A stretch of 12,664 bases of DNA from Rhodoferax sp. (lineage in GTDB: Bacteria; Pseudomonadota; Gammaproteobacteria; Burkholderiales; Burkholderiaceae_C), in the NCBI GenBank assembly GCA_026785765.1, contig JAJAZK010000385.1, positions 1 through 12,664 on the forward strand. The letters are read 5' to 3'. Positions 7,981 to 12,664 of the stretch are shown one piece after another; the stretch's first letter is position 1; every line of letters begins with the position of its first letter. Made by a program: the position numbers and the translations under genes. The notes beneath the pieces were generated by a model. It saw only the letters and a list, made by a program, of their open reading frames with translations. It had not been told where the DNA came from and searched no databases.

Positions 7981-8499
7981 TTACCGGCACTCGGAAGCAA
8001 TGATTGCCTGGGCGCGTTTGACTTCGGCGGCGCGCCCGGCATCGTCCAGGATTTCCCGCTCGCCTTTGGCATTGGTGTTCGATACCCGCACACCTGAATC
8101 CATCAGCGCCTTTGCAGAGCGTCCGCGTTCGCAGTTGTCGGCCTTGATCTTTGCAAGGCGTTGCAGCTCCGCCTTCTCTTTTGCAGCCGCTGCAGCATCG
8201 GCCTGTTTTTTGCGCTCTGTCAGGTCTTTGTCCTCGGCACTGAGTTTGGGTACCGGTATCTCCGACTCTGCGGCTGCCGATGCCGCCTTGGCAGGTGCCT
8301 CGATTTGCGCAATAGGCGACACAAGTGGTCGAGCGCTGGTGCCGGGCTGTTTCAAGATGCTCCTGGCTGGAATGTCTGGCGGCGGAGCGCGGTCGCTGAA
8401 GACTTTGCGTCCGTCTCTGTCTATCCATTGCCATTGCGCCATGACCGTTCCGCACGCGAGGCAAAAAACAAGGGCGATCAGGGTCGATAACCGGTTCAT
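7981..8499 (-). CDS. Secreted DUF4124 domain-containing protein
   Basis: The product is a 172-residue exported protein of unknown function. Residues 1-21 form a signal peptide (MNRLSTLIALVFCLACGTVMA) with a likely signal peptidase I site after VMA. The cysteines in it do not form a proper lipobox. Residues 22-42 (QWQWIDRDGRKVFSDRAPPP) are a typical DUF4124 motif, the W-x-D-x-x-G-x-x-x-x-S-D-x-x-P pattern. A Lys/Glu/Ala-rich helical stretch (about 88-120) follows. The C-terminal part has two cysteines, C123 in DNCERGR and C171 in the last two residues, which could form a periplasmic disulfide. It is convergent with rnfH and divergent from guaB. I recall a DUF4124 gene next to guaB in related Burkholderiales, but no functional link to GMP synthesis is evident. 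The start ATG is clear; no strong Shine-Dalgarno was seen. Confidence 0.88.
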   Translation of the reverse strand: MNRLSTLIALVFCLACGTVMAQWQWIDRDGRKVFSDRAPPPDIPARSILKQPGTSARPLVSPIAQIEAPAKAASAAAESEIPVPKLSAEDKDLTERKKQADAAAAAKEKAELQRLAKIKADNCERGRSAKALMDSGVRVSNTNAKGEREILDDAGRAAEVKRAQAIIASECR

Positions 8500-8538
8500 G
8501 GCTGGAGTTTACCGCCGAAGTCGGGCCAGCCACGCGGG

Positions 8539-8544
8539 TACAAT
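8539..8544 (+). promoter_or_regulatory. Probable -10 box of the guaB promoter
   Basis: TACAAT lies 20 bases before the guaB ATG, the same hexamer and spacing as in front of ratA. No good -35 hexamer is visible 16-18 bp upstream. Downstream, GGAG at 8554-8557 provides a well-placed Shine-Dalgarno seven bases before the ATG at 8565. This is the only gene start in the window with a textbook ribosome-binding site. Confidence 0.45.
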
Positions 8545-8564
8545 TCGGCATTTGGAGCTTTGAA

Positions 8565-10034
8565 ATGCGCCTGCTCGGCAAAGCGCTCACCTTCGACGAT
8601 GTGTTGCTGGTGCCAGCGTACTCCCAAGTCCTTCCCAAGGACACATCCCTCGCCACCCGCTTCTCCCGCAATATCACGCTGAACCTGCCACTGGTCTCGG
8701 CGGCCATGGATACCGTCACCGAGTCGCGCCTGGCGATCGCCATTGCGCAGGAGGGTGGTATTGGAATCGTCCACAAGAACCTGTCAGCCAAGGATCAGGC
8801 GGCGCAGGTGGCGCGCGTAAAAAGGTATGAGTCCGGTGTGCTGCGCGACCCTGTTGTGATCACGCCGACCCATACCGTGCGCCAGGTGATCGACCTGTCG
8901 GAGCAATTGGGCGTTTCGGGTTTCCCGGTGTGCGACGGTGGCAAGGTGGTCGGCATCGTCACTGGGCGCGACTTGCGTTTCGAGACCCGGTACGACATCG
9001 CAGTGAGCCACATCATGACGCCACGCGACAAGCTGGTCACGGTGCCCGATGGCACCACCTTGCTCGAAGCCAAGGCCTTGCTCAACAAGTACAAACTCGA
9101 GCGTTTGCTGGTGGTCAATGATGCGTTCGAACTCAAGGGCTTGATCACGGTCAAGGACATCACCAAACAGACCAGCTTTCCAAACGCCGCCCGCGATGCC
9201 CATGGCAAGTTGCGGGTCGGGGCTGCAGTGGGGGTCGGCGAGGGCACCGAGGAGCGGGTGGAGGCTCTGGTGCGCGCATGCGTTGACGCCATCGTAGTGG
9301 ATACTGCTCATGGCCACAGCCATGGTGTGATCGAACGGGTGCGCTGGGTCAAGAAAAACTACCCGCATGTCGAAGTGGTTGGCGGCAACATCGCCACCGG
9401 TGCGGCGGCGCTGGCCCTTGTCGAGGCAGGAGCCGACGCGGTCAAGGTCGGTATCGGGCCAGGGTCGATCTGCACCACGCGCATCGTGGCTGGCGTCGGT
9501 GTGCCGCAAATCATGGCGATCGACAATGTGGCGACCGCCTTGCAGGGAACTGGAGTTCCCTTGATTGCCGACGGCGGCATCCGGTTCAGCGGTGACATTG
9601 CCAAGGCCATTGCGGCGGGTGCCAGCAGCGTGATGATGGGCGGCATGTTCGCCGGAACCGAAGAGGCGCCGGGCGAGGTTGTTTTGTACCAGGGCCGCAG
9701 TTACAAAAGTTATCGCGGTATGGGCTCCATCGGTGCCATGCAGCAGGGCAGCGCCGACCGTTACTTCCAGGAATCGACAACGGGCAACCCGAATGCGGAC
9801 AAACTGGTCCCGGAAGGCATCGAGGGGCGTGTCCCTTACAAGGGCTCCATGGTTTCCATCATCTACCAGATGTCTGGCGGCGTGCGCGCCAGCATGGGGT
9901 ATTGCGGCTGCGCGACGATTGCCGAGATGCAGGGGCGCGCCGAGTTTGTGGAAATCACTGCGGCCGGCATCCGTGAGAGCCACGTGCATGACGTACAGAT
10001 TACCAAGGAAGCGCCTAACTACCGCTCGGATTGA
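8565..10034 (+). CDS. guaB: IMP dehydrogenase GuaB
   Basis: IMP dehydrogenase oxidises IMP to XMP with NAD+, the first committed step to guanine nucleotides. The product has 489 residues (E. coli 488). It opens with the conserved ALTFDDVLLVPAYSQVLP and NLPLVSAAMDTVTE. The two CBS domains (about 93-205) insert into the barrel, with VSGFPVCDGGKVVGIVTGRD in the first and LERLLVVNDAFELKGLITVK in the second. The catalytic loop GPGSICTTRIVAGVG places the nucleophilic cysteine at residue 303. The phosphate-binding ADGGIRFSGDIAKAIAAGA and the flap region YRGMGSIGAMQQGSADRYFQ are intact, and the protein ends APNYRSD. Nothing is missing. It is read divergently from the DUF4124 gene and is followed by guaA after about 108 bp. 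Confidence 0.98.
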   Translation: MRLLGKALTFDDVLLVPAYSQVLPKDTSLATRFSRNITLNLPLVSAAMDTVTESRLAIAIAQEGGIGIVHKNLSAKDQAAQVARVKRYESGVLRDPVVITPTHTVRQVIDLSEQLGVSGFPVCDGGKVVGIVTGRDLRFETRYDIAVSHIMTPRDKLVTVPDGTTLLEAKALLNKYKLERLLVVNDAFELKGLITVKDITKQTSFPNAARDAHGKLRVGAAVGVGEGTEERVEALVRACVDAIVVDTAHGHSHGVIERVRWVKKNYPHVEVVGGNIATGAAALALVEAGADAVKVGIGPGSICTTRIVAGVGVPQIMAIDNVATALQGTGVPLIADGGIRFSGDIAKAIAAGASSVMMGGMFAGTEEAPGEVVLYQGRSYKSYRGMGSIGAMQQGSADRYFQESTTGNPNADKLVPEGIEGRVPYKGSMVSIIYQMSGGVRASMGYCGCATIAEMQGRAEFVEITAAGIRESHVHDVQITKEAPNYRSD

Positions 10035-10040
10035 AGTGCC

Positions 10041-10106
10041 CCTACGCTCGTCACTGCGTGTACTGCGCTGCCCCCCGCGGGGGCTGATTTCCCTGGGGAC
10101 GGCCCG
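10041..10106. repeat. GC-rich palindromic intergenic element between guaB and guaA
   Basis: The spacer contains a C-block/G-block hairpin, GCCCCCCGCGGGGGC (10070-10084): six G-C/C-G pairs around a three-base loop. It is flanked by CACTGCGTGTACTGCGCT on the left and by GATTTCCCTGGGG and CGGCCCG on the right. I associate this overall pattern with dispersed intergenic elements in Comamonadaceae genomes, but only one copy is in this window, so its repeat nature is inferred from memory. There is no U-run after the hairpin. It could still halt, stabilise or process transcripts between guaB and guaA. Confidence 0.5.
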
Positions 10107-10142
10107 TCGGAAAATTGCCTTCTGAACGCCTTGAACCTGCAA

Positions 10143-11663
10143 ATGCAACACGAAAAAATATTGGTCCTCGATTTCGGCTCCCAGGTCACCCAGCTGATTG
10201 CCCGGCGCGTTCGCGAGGCGCATGTTTTCTGCGAGGTGGTCCCTTGCGATATCAGCGACGATTGGCTGCGCCGCTATGCGGCGGACGGGCAGCTCAAGGG
10301 CGTCATCCTTTCGGGCAGCCACGCCAGCACCTACGAGGCGCACGAGCTGCGCGCGCCCAAGCTGGTCTATGAACTCAACATCCCGGTGCTCGGAATTTGT
10401 TACGGCATGTTTACTATGGCGGTGCAGCTCGGCGGGCGCGTCGCGCCCAGCGCCAAGCGCGAATTAGGCCACGCCGCCGTTCTTGCGCACGGCCATACCG
10501 AGCTGTTGCGCGGCATCCAGGACTACACCACGCCGATGGGCCATGGCATGTTGCAGGTCTGGATGAGCCATGGCGACAAGGTCACCGAGATGCCCGGTGG
10601 CTTCAAACTGATGGCCAGCACCGACAGTTGCCCGATCGCCGGCATGGCGGACGAAGAGCGGCGCTTTTATGGGCTGCAGTTTCACCCGGAGGTTACCCAC
10701 ACCAAACGCGGCGCGGCGATGCTGGAGCGTTTTGTGCTGGACATATGCGGTGCGCGCGCCGACTGGATCATGGGTGACTACATCGCCGAGGCGGTGGAGC
10801 ACATACGCGCGCAGGTCGGCAAGGACGAAGTGATCCTCGGCCTGTCTGGTGGCGTCGATTCTTCAGTAGCGGCGGCGCTGATTCACCGCGCCATCGGCGA
10901 CCAACTCACCTGTGTGTTCGTGGACCACGGCCTGCTGCGTCTGCATGAAGGCGACATGGTGATGGACATGTTTGTCGGCAAGCTGCACGCCAAGGTGGTA
11001 AGGGTCGACGCGGCGGACCAGTTCCTGGGGCATCTGGCCGGCGTGACCGACCCGGAAACCAAGCGCAAGATCATCGGGCGTGAATTCGTCGAGGTCTTCA
11101 AAGCCGAGGCCGCCAGACTCAAGGCCGATCAGGCGCGCCACGTCACCTGGCTGGCGCAAGGCACAATTTATCCGGATGTAATCGAGTCTGGCGCTGCTGG
11201 CGCCAAGAAGTCCGTCACCATCAAGAGCCACCACAATGTCGGTGGCCTGCCCGAGCAACTCGGCTTGAAGCTGCTGGAGCCCTTGCGTGAACTTTTCAAG
11301 GACGAGGTGCGGGAGCTCGGCGTGGCACTTGGCCTGCCACACGCCATGGGGTACCGCCATCCCTTCCCCGGGCCGGGGCTGGGCGTGCGTATTCTGGGTG
11401 AGGTGAAGAAGGAATACGCAGACCTGCTGCGCCGTGCCGATGCGATCTTCATCGAAGAGCTGCGCGCGTTCATGGATCCCGAATCCGGCAAGAGCTGGTA
11501 CGAGCTCACCAGCCAGGCGTTCGCGGTGTTTCTGCCGGTCAAGAGCGTCGGTGTGATGGGAGATGGCCGCACCTACGACTACGTGGTGGCGCTGCGAGCC
11601 GTGCAGACCAGTGATTTCATGACTGCCGACTGGGCCGAGTTGCCGTATGCGCTGCTCAAGTAA
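10143..11663 (+). CDS. guaA: GMP synthase (glutamine-hydrolysing) GuaA, truncated by an in-frame TAA
   Basis: GMP synthase aminates XMP to GMP using ATP and glutamine-derived ammonia. The frame as written gives 506 residues. Seen: N-terminal class I glutaminase (about 1-200) with nucleophile C86 in GICYGM and H181/E183 in FHPEV; ATP pyrophosphatase P-loop SGGVDSS (235-241); IKSHHNVGGLPEQLGLKLLE; YRHPFPGPGLGVRILGEV; and the start of the dimerisation domain up to ELPYALLK. Two departures stand out. Residue 90 is Phe where class I glutaminases normally have Gln (GICYGMQ). Codon 507 is TAA, yet the expected C-terminus continues in frame to a TGA at 11754-11756, so the undamaged gene would encode 537 residues. 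The start is the ATG at 10143, giving MQHEKILVLDFG; a TTG at 10131 is an alternative. No clear Shine-Dalgarno is seen. Whether the gene is functional is doubtful unless the stop is an error. Confidence 0.93.
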   Translation: MQHEKILVLDFGSQVTQLIARRVREAHVFCEVVPCDISDDWLRRYAADGQLKGVILSGSHASTYEAHELRAPKLVYELNIPVLGICYGMFTMAVQLGGRVAPSAKRELGHAAVLAHGHTELLRGIQDYTTPMGHGMLQVWMSHGDKVTEMPGGFKLMASTDSCPIAGMADEERRFYGLQFHPEVTHTKRGAAMLERFVLDICGARADWIMGDYIAEAVEHIRAQVGKDEVILGLSGGVDSSVAAALIHRAIGDQLTCVFVDHGLLRLHEGDMVMDMFVGKLHAKVVRVDAADQFLGHLAGVTDPETKRKIIGREFVEVFKAEAARLKADQARHVTWLAQGTIYPDVIESGAAGAKKSVTIKSHHNVGGLPEQLGLKLLEPLRELFKDEVRELGVALGLPHAMGYRHPFPGPGLGVRILGEVKKEYADLLRRADAIFIEELRAFMDPESGKSWYELTSQAFAVFLPVKSVGVMGDGRTYDYVVALRAVQTSDFMTADWAELPYALLK

Positions 11664-11756
11664 GTCTCCGGTCGCATCATCAATGAGGTGCGCGGCATCA
11701 ACCGCGTGACCTACGACGTCAGTTCGAAGCCGCCTGCGACGATCGAGTGGGAGTGA
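11664..11756 (+). pseudogene. guaA: Stranded C-terminal coding remnant of guaA
   Basis: These 30 codons plus TGA continue the guaA frame directly after the TAA at 11661-11663. They encode VSGRIINEVRGINRVTYDVS and then, after one further Ser, KPPATIEWE, the highly conserved GuaA C-terminus. In the family this segment belongs to the dimerisation domain, and as I recall the terminal motif helps bind XMP. No insertion or deletion is involved: an AAA lysine codon changed by one base to TAA would explain it. No convincing start or ribosome-binding site precedes the remnant, so it would be made only by readthrough. Confidence 0.85.
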
Positions 11757-11812
11757 CGGGGCCAAAGACAGAGGTTCTGACACCGGCGGCCCCTGCACGG
11801 GCGAATCGGCAT

Positions 11813-12664
11813 TCATGCAGAGACTGGGCCGTGGCTGACAGTCAACCGATCAAGCTGGGTACGCAGGGTGAACGAAAAGGTCGTACCGACGCCGACTTCG
11901 CTGGTGGCCGTGAGTTGACCGCCCATGGCCTCGATCAGGCGGCGCGAGATCACGAGCCCGATTCCCGTGCCTGGGACGGTACCGCGATCCTGGCCGAAGC
12001 GGTTGAAGGGCTCGAAGAGGTGCTTCAGATCGGCCTCCGATATGCCGCAACCGTTGTCGCTGACGTCGACCTGCAGCGCGGGGCCGGAGGGCTGAGCGAC
12101 GCGGCGGACCGTGACCGCGATCCTGCCGTCAACGGCGGTGTACTTTGCGGCGTTGCCGAGCAGATTCAGGAGGACCTGCCGGAGCCGTTTGCTATCGGCC
12201 AGAATGTCGCCCTGGACGTCGTCCAGATCGACGCTGACAGCGAGCGAGCGCGCTTCGACAGGCCCTTCGATCATGCGCAGTACCTCGCCCAGCAGGGCCT
12301 CGAGGTTGACCGGCTCAAGGACCAGCTTGAGTTGCCCGGCCTCGATCAGCGACAGATCCATCAGTTCTTCGACCACCTGCTGCAGATGATTGCCCGCCTT
12401 GAGCACGTCTCTGACCCAGGCGCGCTGGGTGGCGTCCAGCGTATGCTTTTCGGACAGCTCGAGCAACTGGGCGTATCCCAATACCGCCGCCAGCGGCGTT
12501 CGCAATTAGTGGCTCATCTGGGACAGGAACAGCGTCTTTGCCACGTTGGCCTGCTCGGCGGCATCGCGCTCGGCGCGTGCCGCCGCCGCGGCCCCCCGCG
12601 CGGCGGCGTCCGCCAGTGTGCCGCGGGAGCCCCCCCAAACACCCCCGGCGGGGGGGCGCGGTTG
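11813..12664 (-). pseudogene. Two-component sensor histidine kinase, partial, interrupted by TAA in the H-box
   Basis: The - strand encodes the transmitter part of a sensor kinase that continues beyond the window. Reading it 5' to 3', the frame is open from the window edge: an Ala/Arg-rich probable coiled-coil linker (ERDAAEQANVAKTLFLSQ), then MSH, a TAA at 12508-12506, and LRTPLAAVLGYAQLLELS. The intact H-box would be SHELRTPL, so the stop replaces the glutamate beside the phosphoacceptor histidine. After it come the HisKA helices, the N-box with LLNLLGNAAKYT, G1 VSDNGCGIS, the F-box LFEPFNRF and G2 GTGIGLVISRRLIEAMGG, all intact, with a TGA at 11815-11813. The downstream open piece alone (from a TTG at 12505) lacks the histidine and would be an ATPase domain without its phosphoacceptor. 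No receiver domain follows. The sensory input domain is not in the window. It could be a decayed gene or a base error close to a sequence end. Confidence 0.8.

Noticed and set aside
11661..11663. TAA as a recoded sense codon in guaA and the kinase
   Set aside because: nusA and the DUF4124 gene end in TAA in this window, and no known bacterial code reassigns TAA alone. Mutation or base error is simpler.
11757..11812. Possible terminator between guaA and the histidine kinase, with arms GGGGCC (11758-11763) and GGCCCC (11788-11793)
   Set aside because: A 6-bp stem with a 24-nt loop and no U-run is too weak to call in GC-rich DNA.
12315..12638. A second - strand open frame overlapping the kinase N-terminal side
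   Set aside because: It is a shifted-frame shadow of the kinase linker and H-box region with no domain features.

Overview
The window looks like ordinary core chromosome of a GC-rich betaproteobacterium of the order Burkholderiales, most likely Comamonadaceae or a close relative. This rests on protein-level resemblance (GuaA opening MQHEKILVLDFGSQVTQLIA, the SmpB C-terminus, the long InfB with a glycine/arginine-rich linker), on gene order, and on a C-block/G-block intergenic element of a type I associate with that family. No database search was possible. TAA, TAG and TGA all serve as ordinary terminators here, so the standard bacterial code applies.

Positions 1-6495 (+ strand) hold the translation/RNA-maturation operon: the 3' end of nusA, then infB (IF-2), rbfA, truB and typA/bipA, closely spaced and apparently co-transcribed. 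The largest gap is the 118-bp infB-rbfA spacer, which contains nested inverted repeats. Positions 6611-7096 (- strand) carry smpB, convergent with typA and divergent from ratA. Positions 7165-7961 (+) hold ratA (START-like/COQ10 family) and rnfH, which probably starts at a TTG overlapping the ratA stop. Positions 7981-8499 (-) encode a small secreted DUF4124 protein. Positions 8565-11756 (+) hold guaB and guaA, which convert IMP to XMP and XMP to GMP. They are separated by about 108 bp containing a GC-rich palindromic element. The last 850 bp (- strand) hold the C-terminal part of a sensor histidine kinase that runs off the window.

The first 10 kb shows no broken genes. The last 2.3 kb is different. 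guaA has an in-frame TAA at codon 507, after which the normal GuaA C-terminus (30 residues ending KPPATIEWE) continues in the same frame to a TGA. The glutaminase motif of the same gene reads GICYGMF instead of the usual GICYGMQ. The histidine kinase has an in-frame TAA exactly where the H-box glutamate should be (SH-stop-LRTPL), with open coding sequence on both sides. Each nonsense codon needs only one base change. They could be genuine decay, strain-specific mutations, or base errors near a sequence end; the last ~40 bases contain 7-base C and G runs. I found no CRISPR array, insertion sequence, tRNA/rRNA gene, phage segment or defence cassette, and no evidence for a new multi-gene system.
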